A stretch of DNA of 64,000 nucleotides from Pristionchus mayeri (lineage: Eukaryota; Nematoda; Chromadorea; Rhabditida; Neodiplogasteridae), in assembly GCA_036245805.1 (NCBI GenBank), contig BTRK01000003.1:43204044-43268043 (forward strand), given 5' to 3'. Each line of letters opens with the position of its first letter. Positions within the stretch are counted from its first letter, which is position 1. Below the pieces are notes generated by a model. That model had not been told where the DNA came from. It did no database searches and saw nothing but the letters and a program-made list of their open reading frames with translations. The translations under genes were made by a program, and so were the position numbers. Of the stretch, positions 34,026 to 46,300 are shown piece after piece.

Positions 34026-37000
34026 CTACATTATGAAGGGGTTCTTGGCAGGGTCGGCGTGGGATGACGATCGGCTACTCCTGGCCCTCTTCGTTGAGAA
34101 GACGCCCAGACTCTCGCCGTACGTTGCACCGTACCACACTGAAATCAGATGAGATACGGTAATAGTATTACGGTAACACGACTGATCTCGAGGCGATTCG
34201 CCTAACCACTGCCTACTCCCCTGCTACAGCCAGGGCGTAGGCAATGATTCGCGAATCAGTTCACGGTCGCACCTCTACCGTAGTACGGTAATCGTACCCG
34301 TTGATTGGATCATCTCCCGGCTTCCGGCGCTACAGTAACCTACCCAGCAGCTCCTGATCCGCATCGATCGGCTTGATCACGCGATAGAAGACGCTTCCGT
34401 TGTACTGGAAGGCGAGCAGGTTCTGCTCGCGATCGTCTGCAACTTGGAAGATGAGACCAAATATCTTACTTAACGTAAAGGTAAAGGTAAAAGGTGCAGT
34501 CACGTCAAGCGATTTTACAGTCGTAAACGACTACGCTAGGTGGTGTAGTGCGGTGAGGCCGACTACTGCTAGGACTACGTATCCCTGCTGTCCAAAGTGC
34601 TTCTAGGGAACGTTACCTTTCACGACCGAGGTCACTACCAATTTACCGACCCCGGAGGGATAGAGGGCTTGGTCTGCACAGGCGGGGGATCGAACCCTCG
34701 TATGATGAGCGGCGCCTCACACTACTACGCCACCCACGCCACTTAACGTAATCTACCGTATCCCCGAACACTTAACGCAATCTACCGTATCCCCGAACGC
34801 TGATACGGTAGATTAGGTAAGACAATTTTCCTAACAATGTTCGAAAGCATTTTCAGAACGGAATTTTTTTCAGAAAGGAAACAATACTTATCATGATATG
34901 CTACGGTAGTACTAACACCGCCTGCTCTTTCATGCTTTCCGCAACCAGAAAGCACCAACCATTCGCGAATTTCGGAATAGTAGCTTGACTCACACGGCAC
35001 TAGATCGAATGAGAACGATGACGTCATACCGCCTTTGATGTATCAAAGGCGGCATGACGTCATCGTTCTCATCCAGCCTGGTGCACTTGACTCACTTCTA
35101 GGTGAGTTGATGTAGCGCATCCAGTTGCTGTACCTCGCGTCGCTTCCATCCAGATACACCGACAGCGCGTTGACATTGCGAATCTGCAAAGAAGAAATAT
35201 GCACGGCATCAGTTCGCGATCGCGCTCTACCGTAATCACTACTCACTACGAATCTGCCAGAGGATCTGATTAGGATTAAGATAGGCATTTTAGGTAATTT
35301 TAAGAAGCACGAGGAAAGACTGAAAGAGTAAGTACAAAATTTTCTTTGAAGCGCGCGCGAAACTCAAATATGCGGGGGTTGAAGTCATGCTTACCTCCCA
35401 AGAGTACCCTCGATCGTTCTTGTCATTGGAGAGAATGCCCTGGTACGGACCGAAGACTATGCCCACCTGCAAAAGAAGCAATATTAACCAAATAAGATAG
35501 AAACTAGATATTGATATTCCTCTCCTCCTAAGCAATCTAAAAAATCTTAAGCCACCTTAGCACAACTCTACCTTGCCACAATCCTACGGAAAATTGGGTG
35601 GAAAATGGTTCCACAATTACAAAAGTGCCAAAACAGTGACCATTACACCTACTGGTACTAGGTAGGATGAGAACTATGACGTCATACCGCATTTCATATA
35701 TCAAAGGCGGCATGACGTCATATTTCTCATCAGACTTAGTGTGCCACCCACCGGAAGCTCCACATTGCAGAAGGCGCCCAGGCCGGCGCCGCGAATCGAC
35801 GATGGCCTGATCTTTATGAAGGCAGGCAGCGTCTTCTTCGCCCGATCATCCACCGGACCCTTCTCGATCATACCATCCTGGGAATTGTATCATACTGTAA
35901 ATGCTTGGTACCAATGGTACCATCCTACCAAGACACAGTTTGGGGGGGGGGGGCAATTATCCAAGAAGTGCCATGAATTAAAATACCGCGATCAACTCAC
36001 CGCTTTCTTGATCGGGCGGTCCATGATGCGGTAGAGTGGGTGCTCCATGCAGCACACTCGGAAGGACTTCACGCACAGCTCGCAGTCTAGCAACATATTT
36101 AGATTAGATATCAAGGAATTAGGTAGGATGAGAACTATGACGTCATGCCGCCGATGATATATCAATGGTGGCATGACTTCAGATATGTAAAAGCTTCGAC
36201 CAGTGCGTGACCTGGCATGAAATTACGCACAGCTCGCAGTCTGGCAACATATTGAATTAGATACAAGCACTCTCGAACTTTTGCCTCCATTTTCCCGCTT
36301 TAACCAATTTTCGAAACTAAAAGTCTGGCAAATATTTAGATTTGTCAATTTCGGCGAATTCAGTCTGGAGTGCCCCCACCTTTCGCAAGGCCCATTTTCT
36401 TGCGTGATCTAGTCACGACTACAAATTCCTCATTCTCAATGAGTATTAGATACAAACATAATCTTGGAAGACGATCTTGGTAGATGGACTGACTGTTAGT
36501 GGAAACTAGCAATGCCAAAACGGCTTGAAGCCGGCTTGCCGAGTCTGTTCTGTCACCCGTAGCGGAAACGTAAGGAAACCGGCACTTCTGCAGAAGACCG
36601 GACCAAGTTTAAAATGTTCATTCGTAGTGCTTTCCATGGAATTTGGTGGCCGTATTATGGATACGGATAGAGTTAAAGCAAAGTGCTCATCTCCTCTGAA
36701 ATTGGATCTCGCCCTTAGATGGGTAGCGTCTAAAAGGAGTTGTATTTCTTTAACTTGGTCCGGTCTTCTGCAGAAGTGCCGGGAAACCTGTGTGGTATAG
36801 ACTAGAAGGAGCCCTGGGCACTTTGCGTTTCGAAAATGGGTTAAAGCGGGAAACGGAGAAAAAAACGAGAGTGCCACTCACAAAAGTGGTCGTCGTCATC
36901 GACATTGGGCGAGTGCACGCGCTCGGTGATCGAGGCGAGCGTCTCAGCTGGAATACCGATTGGATACTGTAGCTGGAATATCGATTGGATACTGTAGCTG

Positions 37001-39681
37001 GAATATCGATTGGATATTGTTCCTGGAATACCGAATGGATACTGTAATATTTTGAACACCTAGCCCCGCACCCTTCATACCTACAATCAATGCCAAAGGA
37101 TTCAATCAAAGTTATGGACCAGATGTAACTGGAAATGTTTGTAGTTACATATTGCACATTCTCAGCTGCCATTTTTTTTAATTATAAATGTTAAATTTGG
37201 AGCGGGCAGATGTTCCAAAGTAGCTTCAAGGTTCTAATTCCAAGGGAATAAGCACACAAGAGTAACGAAGTGGATACTTCTGGTTTGGAAGTGGGCGGAA
37301 CCTTGACCTTCAACTACCGAACAGGAGCATCGTAACAGAGACTGGGGAGCACTAGAAGTGCATCGCAGTGAGGTCAAAGATCAACAATCAGAGATCAAAG
37401 ATCAAAGATCACCTTACCAGAGATCTTCTCGAGCGTCGTGTAGTTATTCTCGCTGTACTTGCCTCTCATGATGCGCACGCAGCGGCCGTGGACGTCGATG
37501 ACGAAGTTGTGCTCCGCCTCTTCCTCATCATCATCTCCTCGCGCCACCTCCATCTCCTCCGGCTCTTCGGTCTGCAAAACATCTATCAATACTACAGTAC
37601 AATGTATAAAGCGCACTAGATATGAATACTATATATAAACCGCAGCAGAGTGTGTACGTCCTTAGACTGCGAAATCGAAAAAATAGGAAGAAAAGTGAGA
37701 GAGCGCGCGTAAATCAGTTATGCTTCGCCACGAGTGATTGCGTAGCCTAATCTGATCGCATTCGAGCCCCCTCCTCCATCAATGTATCAGAGGGAAGTGG
37801 CATCAGAATCGTAGGCGAAATTGGCAGTATGCCACAAATGATGTGCTAGAATTATGGGTGAAATAGGTAGTTGTGGCTTTGGCTTGACATGAAAACACCT
37901 ATTTCACCTATGATAACATCGTGTTGAAAGCAGAATCGGAATCTGAATCAATATGTGCGACTTTCCTGCATCAGCACTATCTTAAGCAGCCAAAGACTTG
38001 ACTTAAGCAGTCTAAGCTGATTGCTAAGCAACCGAAGTCTGAGCCAAAGCAGGTGAAACTAGTCCCTAATTGTAAGGCATTTTTTGATAAGGGAAGGGGT
38101 GGATCCTATTACGAAAGTAGGAAAGTGCCCAGCAATTATATGAACGAGATGGGAGCCATCTAGAGTATAAATACATTGCAAGGATACTCATTTGACTTAT
38201 CGGGATGCAAGCATTGGTATAAGACTCGGGGATTTTCCTGGTAGGACACACCCTCTATCCCCATCCCCAGAACAGGGGCGGAGCCGAGAAGCATCTTAGA
38301 GTGATAGCGGCCAGCTCCCTAATAATGAAGCCGCAGCAATACCGGAAGCAATGATAAGGGGATTAGAAGGATCTAGAGAAGACCATACGTGGGCAGGAAT
38401 TGCTGCTGAGCATCAAAACACGGGATGCTGCTCAATCGTTTAGCCTACTGGCAGGGTTTACGAAATTGGAGCCCTAAAATTGCAAGAAGCTTGATAGTCA
38501 CAATTCGAAAAACCGAGAGCGTCTTGCTGCTAGCAGCAATAGCGCCTACATTTGGTAGGTGAACGGGGCGGTGCTTGGCACTGGAGGAGGAAAATGCAAA
38601 GAATCGTAGGCTAAATAGGTAGTATTCCACCTATAATTCTAGTAATCATAGGTTAAAAACTACTTATTTCACCTGTGATGCTTTCAACCCGAGGAGGCAA
38701 TCATAGATGAAATAATCATTTTCATGTCAAACCAAAGCCGGAGTAATCGCAAAAAAAATAAGTATCACAAAACTAAGGACTTAAGTCAAGTGTAAATTTG
38801 TAAACAAGCCAACCAGACATGTTTACAAGTTGGAATATGATTCAAGAGTAAGGGGAGGCAAACAAGTTTAGAACGAACCTAATTACAACTTATGCGACCT
38901 CACCAGAGTAGATGATGAAACCAATAAGCTCCTACCTATAGGACAAGTTTTGAACGACATGCCAGAGCCAATAAATACAAAATAACGCACCGTCGGTTCG
39001 TCTCCAGCCTGCGGATCCGTCGAATCCAGATCGGAAGTGCCAGAAGCACCAGCCTGCGAGAACGTTCCGGGTTTCTGCTGCGGACGGATCAGAAAAGGAG
39101 CCTGAAAACGGAATTTGGCGCAACTCCACGAGACCAGATCGGCTTGAGCCTAAGCTTTGAGCAGTGCAATCTAAGACTTAAGAATACCTCACGCTAGATA
39201 ACACTAATCTACGCATTAAAAACTAGTTTACGCCTCAAACTTCAAACAAAACGGTACTTTTCTCTTGATTTTGAAGCGAATAGCCGGACGCCACTGCTGC
39301 TCCATGACACAAGACAAAGGAATGGCACGGAAGCACGAACAAACTAACAAACAAACGGCGCAAGAATATGCAAATCGTCTCACGTCCATGGGGTCGTACT
39401 CCGCCTCTTCCTCCTGGTCTTCCTGCGTTTGGTCCAGCTCGAACTCGGCGGAGGGCTCGGCGTAGTCTTCGTCCTCCGTCGTTACGATGACCTCCTCGCT
39501 GCACGCTTCCGGAGTCGCCGGATCGACGATGACGCCGTCCGCGGACTAACAAAGCGAGTTTTGACACAAAATCCAGGAAAAATCGTGTTTTTCTAACCTG
39601 TGCAGCGGGTCCTTCATCATTTTCCGAGTCCTCGCTGCTGCTTCCGAGGCCCGGAATCGGGTGCTGCTTTCTCCACGACAT
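34026..39681 (-). CDS. set-17: PRDM7/9-type SET-domain histone methyltransferase
   Basis: Eleven exons on the minus strand: 39681-39598, 39545-39384, 39101-38991, 37571-37418, 36947-36882, 36086-36001, 35877-35752, 35466-35395, 35183-35096, 34436-34344, 34138-34026. They give 384 residues, all in frame. Residues 1-170 are acidic and probably disordered. A zinc-knuckle-like stretch YCELC..CC..H starts at residue 193. The PR/SET domain follows: IRGAGLGAF (249-257), GIVFGPYQG, YSNWMRYINSPR (305-316), REQNLLAFQYNG and LLVWYG (346-351). The order and spacing match PRDM7/9 SET domains, which methylate histone H3 lysine 4. No C-terminal zinc fingers exist; the protein ends in a short Ser/Arg-rich tail, as expected for the nematode member. 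The set-17 name is by family resemblance. An upstream in-frame ATG at 39768 would add a hydrophobic leader, which I rejected. Introns carry a SINE and several MITEs. Confidence 0.9.
34468..34750 (-). mobile_element. tRNA-derived SINE with perfect 10-bp TSD
   Basis: The body (34478-34740) is flanked by the direct repeat ACTTAACGTA (34468-34477 and 34741-34750). On the minus strand the head reads GGCGTGGGTGGCGTAGTAG, an A-box-like start, with a B box GGTTCGATCCC about 50 nt in. The 3' end is a CTTTTACCTTTACCTTTA tail. These are the hallmarks of a SINE moved by a LINE. It lies in the last-but-one intron of the SET gene. Confidence 0.85.
34996..35083. mobile_element. Short GGCACTAG..GACGTCAT MITE
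   Basis: Palindromic, with TGACGTCATACCGCCTTTGA in one arm and the complement in the other. CTTGACTCAC occurs just outside both ends (34985-34994 and 35086-35095), an offset direct repeat consistent with a 9-10-bp target duplication. Inserted a dozen bases from the exon 9 donor of the SET gene. Confidence 0.75.
35653..35744. mobile_element. Short GACGTCAT MITE
   Basis: Ends GTACTAGGTAGGATGAGAAC and TCATCAGACTTAGTG, with inner GACGTCATACCGC and its complement. It ends within a few bases of SET-gene exon 7 (35752). Confidence 0.7.
36118..36183. mobile_element. Truncated GACGTCAT MITE
   Basis: Left arm TTAGGTAGGATGAGAACTAT with inner GACGTCATGCCGCC. The right arm decays after GGTGGCATGACTTCA. 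Confidence 0.6.
36338..36445 (-). repeat. SINE-like fragment
   Basis: Shares CAGTCTGGAGTGCCCCCACC, CGTGATCTAGTCACGACTAC and CATTCTCAATGAGTA with 410-500, so it is the same SINE subfamily, truncated. Intron of the SET gene. Confidence 0.5.
36577..36789. mobile_element. Foldback element in SET-gene intron
   Basis: Inverted ends of about 32 nt contain CCGGCACTTCTGCAGAAGAC and GGACCAAGTT with the matching complement at 36752-36784. The interior has no recognisable gene. Confidence 0.7.
36946..37050. repeat. Minisatellite, 26-bp unit
   Basis: Four imperfect copies of AGCTGGAATACCGATTGGAT plus ACTGT. The first copy overlaps the acceptor and first bases of exon 5 of the SET gene, so array changes could affect splicing. 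Confidence 0.85.
37795..38745. repeat. Probable decayed foldback in SET-gene intron 3
   Basis: The left side carries AGAATCGTAGGCGAAAT and GACATGAAAACACCTATTTC. The right side carries related blocks in inverse orientation (ATCATTTTCATGTCAAACCA and CACCTATAATTCTAGTAATC). The arms are patchy, so boundaries are approximate. Confidence 0.4.
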
Positions 39682-39719
39682 AATTAACCCAAAGAGAGCG
39701 ACTAACGGCAGCACTGCGC

Positions 39720-40110
39720 GGAGCAGTAAGGGGAGCCGGAAAATCAGAACTGGCCGTGGAAAAGGCACTAAACTACGGTAGTTAGAAAACAGTCATGCAC
39801 ATGATAATTCTAATTTTAAATATTATTGCCTAATTTAATTATCACACCTTAATTTCATATAATCAAAAGGCTAGAAAATTTTAGCAATAAGAACAGCGTT
39901 AATTTACATTTCGTGCGTGATCACAATACAATTTTGAAATAAGTTCGTGATTCCACCATCTCGATTCTTGCAAACTCATTATCATCATTCGCATATTTTC
40001 TCAAGCACGTTAGTTTGTCTGGTCGCTGAGAGTTTGCTCAACGAATGGACTTCGCAATACATCAGTGACTATACTTACTATCTCATCAGGCAACCAAATT
40101 TTATCGTCGT
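39720..40110 (+). pseudogene. Decayed copy of promoter and exon 1 of the 51.7-kb gene
   Basis: This segment aligns in direct orientation with about 51380-51810. Shared blocks include GGGAGCCGGAAAAT, GTCATGCACATGATAATT and TGGTCGCTGAGAGTTTGCTC, then CAATACATCAGTGACTATAC. The exon-like part (40019-40089) has CTG in place of the ATG and GC in place of the GT donor, so it cannot be used as in the 51.7-kb gene. It starts 40 bp upstream of the SET-gene start codon and so overlaps that gene's promoter. Confidence 0.8.
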
Positions 40111-40369
40111 GCCTTCTTGAGCAAACCATGTCAACAAGAAACTAAGCCAATGAGCAAATTAAAACACGAACACAATCGATACTATATCAACAACAATGCA
40201 ATAGATGCATCACATATAACAGAGCATGGAGTAAGAAAGAAAGTAGTGAATACTTTACTATCTCATAAATATGTGAAAATTGATAGATAATCCTATTGAG
40301 GCTTCATTTGAAACGAGATTTTCGAATAATAGCCTATAATTCGATACTAAATACAACAACATTCCTAGA

Positions 40370-43300
40370 TTACGCCTTAGAGAGAGGGAGCATCTGAGCG
40401 AGTGTCGACTGCAGTTCGTCCATCTTTACGTCCTCAAATGAGCTCATCGTTACTATGCAATCAGATAATATGGCACTAGGTCGGATGAGAACTATGACGT
40501 CATGCCGCGTTGCTATATAAAAGGCAGCATGATGTCATAGTTCTCATCCGGCGTAATGCCGATCAGAATGAGATTGTCTTTCCGCTCTCTCACCGGAAGG
40601 CACCATTGAGGCCAACTTCAAGGGGCCCGCCGGTTTGCAACTTTGACACAGCCGAGAAATGCATTTCTACACCACCCCTTCTCAGATTGTTGACACTACC
40701 CCGCCATAGATACTCAGGTGTCAGCTTCAATCCCTGCCCAAATGTGCTTCTCACTGACCTTCTCCTCTCGAGTCTGCGTATTCCTCAGCTTCACCACTCC
40801 CTCCCTCAGTTCCCGCTCTCCGATGATGAGCACCAAGGGGATCAGACGCTCCTCCAATTATACATTTAAAATGTTTTCATTTTTTTATTTTTTAAATTTT
40901 TTTATGACCTCGGAATCCTAGGTTAGCCACCATATTCTGCCAGGGAGCCACTGTATATGTGAAATTTTGCGACCCACTATATTTATTTATGACCCGAGTG
41001 CCCTCAAGCTTTCCTCCGCCTACCAGGGTAGCCAGTTTTTGGACCCACTATATAGATCATTTCCATCTAGGATAACATGCCTCCAATCATCTCTCCCTTC
41101 GTCCACCATCGGTGGGCATCATTGAAGCTAGCTTCAGACCCCACCGGTTCTGGACTCCGACTCAGCCAGGGCATACCTTTGTTCATATGCCCCCCTCCTG
41201 ATTTCACCCTCGAATCCAACTGTATTCAGTGCTTGTCAGATACAACCACCGCGCATACTATGTTCCATGGCACCATAACCCCCTTTCACTCACCTCTGCG
41301 TACTGTAGCTGCTTGAGTAGCATGGGATGGGCCTTGTACGTCATCTCAGCGGGCACTCCCCATGACCGCACTTTGCTTAGGAGTCCCCAGCGGTGGGCTT
41401 CAAGAGAAGAAGTAGACATCACACAAGTGATGGCATGGAAAAATTCCAAACAGGGGAGAACATATTTTAATTCCCGCACTTGCGCATCTCGGTTCCCAGT
41501 TGAGATAGCGATTTTAAATTTCATTTTAACAGCTTTCACACTCCACAATCCAAATTGAGCCGAGATATGAAATTTCGGGAATTCAAATATGTTCTCCTTG
41601 AAGTTGTTACACGCCATTCGGCAGAGGTGTCGACCTAGTGCCTTGTTAACCCTACCACCCACCTAGCAGGTTCTTATGCGTCGAGACGATGAGCACTTGC
41701 GTCGTCGAGGTTCGCACCGCAGTCTGCTCGACAGCGTTCTATAAAGGCTCGCAAAGTAACCGCAGATATATGCGCTGGGCAACGTCAGAATCCATGGCCC
41801 AATGGTCTAACAGGCGCTTAGCAATTCGGAAACATGAGTCATGCTGTGAAAATATCAGGGGAGGAAAGTGGAAAGGGGTGCAAATTTCTTCCACGGGTGG
41901 AAGAAAAAATTCGTGTGTCCAACACCCTGAAGCGAAAGTTCCTGTTTTTCAATTTTGGTTACTGTAAGTCAAATCGTCTGGCAATTAGCCAAGTTTTTCT
42001 CTGCTTGTGGTGAATCGTCGAACTTGATCGATTTCCCTCGTTTCTTTTCGTGTTTTGTCCGCGTATTATTGATCACACTAGTCCTTACCATCATCCCACT
42101 GACTAGGACAAGTGCTGCTCCAGTTTTGATCGGCGGAAACGTAGTTACAACTTGACAACTTTTGAGTTGCGACCGATTCGGGCAGTTTCTCTTTCTTGTG
42201 CCCCATTCTCACCTTTAAATCATGTTGTACTGGTTCAACCACTGTGTGTTATTGTTGTCACGTACTTTTGCTAGACTGATATTGGTTTTGCGCAGGTACA
42301 ACATGCATCGGGCAGGGACAACACGGGCGCGAGGAGCGCCGCGGCGTCGACTTCGAAAGATGAGTTTTTTCCTTCGATTTAACTAGATTAGTAAATTAGA
42401 GTAGAGAAATATTATATAGAATGGATTTTGACCAGCTTTTGAACTCTTAGTGAGGTCATTTTGTAAAAAGTCGTATACAATTTTACAAAACAAACGGTGT
42501 TTGAAGGCCAAAACAGCATGCAATTAAGTAATTACTTATTTTTAGCAAAGTATCGAGTAGTATTCTTTATTAAACTGCTTAGCAATAGTCTAGTAGATAT
42601 AGTTACACATAATAATAATCATAATTGTTGTATTTGAGAGTGCTGAGTCGACAGCAACGGCCCTCTCTTCTTCTCCGTTGCTGCTAGTCAGGTTTGGGAT
42701 TTACCATATCACGTTCATTTGACTGCGGCGGTGTTGGGGCTTGTTTGAGACATCTCAGGCATCCCCACCCGCCATCTGGAGCCGTCGAGGATGCGAGACA
42801 ATGTGGACAATGGACAAGAATAGCTATTTATCAGGTACGGTACATTCTCTTTACCAAAACAAGCTAAACTAGCGAGGTTGTAGTTGTATTTTAACAAGTA
42901 TTATCTAAATTACGCATAATCACGCATTTAATAATATTATTCAGCACCGATTCCATCGAACGTATGATGTCCAACATGCTACCTGCACGCCTCAGACGTC
43001 CGCAACATGTAAGCGTTTCTAAATTTAAATATACGATTACTCAATATCCCTCGTCCTCTCCCCATTGTTGTTATAAGAACGTTCCTCGAAATCTGTAGCT
43101 GTACCATCATCGATGAGGCCGGTGCTGTTGAATATTCCGGCCTCTCCCTGATGGTTCTGCACTGAAGAGGAACGTAGAACCCGTTATACATGTTATATTT
43201 TAGTTGGTTCCCCGTAAATTGATTGTTCCTGACAAATGACACGTGTAATATTCACAATTGCAGGACCTGCGATGCCAACGGATAAAATAGAGAGACACGT

Positions 43301-46300
43301 ATTTTATATTTAAATCGGTTTATTAAATGTACATACACGGTAAGCGGTACATGGACAATTTGCTTTTTATAGTTGTTGTAGGCTTACGATAATATAATCA
43401 GTTTTAATTTTAACGGGATATACTTGTAAATACTGCTAAAGAACTCGTTACGGAATCTTTTGTAACTATATCTACTAGACCATTGCTAAGCAGTTTAATA
43501 AAGAATACTACTCGATACTTTGCTAAAAATAAGTAATTACTTAATTGCATGCCGTTTTGGCCTTCAAACACCGTTTGTTTTGTAAAATTGTACACGACTT
43601 TTTACAAAATGACCTCACTAAGAGTTCAAAAGCTGGTCAAAATCCATTCTATATAATATTTCTCTACTCTAATTTACTAATCTAGTTAAATCGAAGGAAA
43701 AAAAACTCATCTTTCGAAGTCGACGCCGCGGCGCTCCTCGCGCCCGTGTTGTCCCTGCCCGATGCATGTTGTACCTGCGCAAAACCAATATCAGTCTAGC
43801 AAAAGTACGTGACAACAATAACACACAGTGGTTGAACCAGTACAACATGATTTAAAGGTGAGAATGGAGCACAAGAAAGAGAAACTGCCCGAATCGGTCG
43901 CAACTCAAAAGTTGTCAAGTTGTAACTACGTTTCCGCCGATCAAAACTGGAGCAGCACTTGTCCTAGTTAGTGGGATGATGGTAAGGACTAGTGTGATCA
44001 ATAATACGTGGACAAAACACGAAAAGAAACGAGGGAAATCGATCAAGTTCGACGATTCACCACAAGCAGAGAAAAACTTGGCTAATTGCCAGACGATTTG
44101 ACTTACAGTAACCAAAATTTAAAAACAGGAATTTTCGCTTCAGGATGTTGGACACACGAATTTTTTTCTTCCACCTGTGGAAGAAATTTGCAGAGGGGTG
44201 GAATTCCACCCTGTGATATTTTCACATCATAAGAGGGCTTGGCAAAGGTGTTTATGTACGGTGGGATCCGAACCAAAACTCTTTACCTTGGCTTCGATAA
44301 TGGCGAATAGCCGCTCGATTCCGAACGAGACCCCGCAGCAGGGTACGGAGAACTTCGGAGCGAACGTCCCCACGAGCCCGTCGTATCTAAGAGAATCCCC
44401 CTCACTGACGCTACTACGGTGTGCTGGCGCTGTTTCAGTGCTCGCTCTTTCTCGGTGTTTACTAAGCTTTGAAGTGGAAGATGATGGTTGAGCAAATGAA
44501 TTCATTACTGTGAGAGTAGAATGCATTAGAGTACAGTAATACTCGCGGAACGGGAAACATTCACAACAAGATATTTACCCGTTCCGAGGGTATTAATCCG
44601 CATGGCAACAAGTTGCTACACATACCACTCTCACAGGAGCATATTGCATGCTGTAAAATAATTGTTTAAATAACTTACCGTCCTCCTCCGGCGACACTGC
44701 CCACACCCACTGGTTGTCCCTCTTCGTCCTTTACTCCCTCTAATTCATTGGGAATGACTGCTTCGAAGATGGCGCCTGCAACTATTTCATGTACGAATTG
44801 ATTATCGACCAGTAGCTTTCAAGTACTCACAAGATCTTTATCATTGATCAGGAGAGGGTCGGGAGGGGGGGGAGAGGGTACTGTATCAGGGATATTCGGA
44901 AGGTTGTTCGAGTGGGCGGGTACGGTGTTTGGGCATACGGTAGGAGCAGAGGACTCGATCACTCACCAGTGTAATAGTCGAGTCCTCTGGCCAGAGATGG
45001 CTCCACTCTCACGGCATTAGAGACGCCAGCGTATGCGCAGTACGTGAGGAGGAGCTGCAAGATGACTTCATCGATATTCCCCCTCCCCTATTTCCCATTC
45101 GCGGGGGGGGGGGGGGTAGAAATGAGTGAGGAATTGGAGTAGAGGTGGAGGGGGGGGGGTGTTCCAAATATCGAAGATGTGCCCATACAGTGATCGAATA
45201 TATATGAACACAAGATGAAGTACACGTTGTCAGCCCTAAGGCATTGACATCACCTACAAGCGTACTTACTTTCATGCATTTTTCACTACCCTAACCAAAC
45301 GAAAAAATATACAGTGATCCACTCCCCCCCCCCCCCCATAGAATTAGGGTATGGAAGTGCATTCTCGCCTTGATCTCCTCCACTCCCTGCTTGAACTTGG
45401 CATTGGCAGCCAATTCGGGAATCTCCATCATCCTATCGAGCACCTCCACATTGTCCAGGTCGGGATTCAGCTCTCAACGATCAGTTGATAGACTATTCTC
45501 CTGGTCTTGGTAAATTCGCTTCGAATTCAAAGGGCACTAGTTCGGATGAAAGCTATGATGAAAGCTGTCACGACGCCTTCGATATATCAAATGCGGCATG
45601 TCGTCATAGTTCTCACCCGACTTAGTGCCACTCAAAAACGATCTAGAAAGGTACCCCTGAATCGCGCTAACGACCCAAGTCTGGCTGCTGCATCGGGAGT
45701 GAGACCGCGCGACTTTATGAGCTCCTCCTCCACCTTCAATTGGGAACCTCTTACTCGTTACCATGAGAGTAGAATGCGTAGCAACGTGGCGCAATGGTAA
45801 ACTTCTTAAAGCTCATTCATACTCGCGGAACGTGCAAATGCTTTGCTGTGAAAAATTTCCCGATCTGCGAATATTGTTGTACGTTAAAAAGTGTATCATG
45901 ACACCGGTTTGCTGCGCATTCTACTCACACCGTATTATTAGTGATGCCAAAACGGCGCGCGTTCTCCTCGTTTCAGACGCTCTCTCGCCGGTCAGACGGA
46001 GCGAGAGAGCGTGTGAAACGAGGAGAGCGTGCGCCGTTTTGGCATCACTAGTATATATTGTAGCGACTCACACGTCACTACCTTTTCTATCGTCACTTCA
46101 TTCCATCAATCAAAGTGCACTCACTGCAACTCCATTATCATATCCAGTCTCTTTCTCGTCTCTGAGTGCAGCCAATTCAATTAGCATGTTAATCCAATTC
46201 CGTTATCTCTCACCCTCTCTCCCCTCTCTCTCCATTTACATGGGTTAGGACACGTCGGCTAGACTGCCTATATAAACCCCTCCTCTCCCTCTCACCTCAG

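Noticed and set aside
39682..39768. N-terminal extension of the SET gene starting at an upstream in-frame ATG
   Set aside because: It would add a hydrophobic leader to a nuclear enzyme and lies in the segment that is duplicated from another locus; the downstream ATG gives a normal acidic N-terminus.
42715..43242. Exon-like blocks in the core of the large foldback (an acceptor at about 42950 and a 60-nt open block)
   Set aside because: I could not link the blocks into one frame or match them to a transposase; too weak to call a gene or captured exon.
41955..44115. Identical 66-codon frames with a signal-peptide-like hydrophobic stretch, one in each arm of the large foldback
   Set aside because: They are the same arm sequence seen twice in inverse orientation; a duplicated frame inside inverted repeats is not independent evidence of coding.
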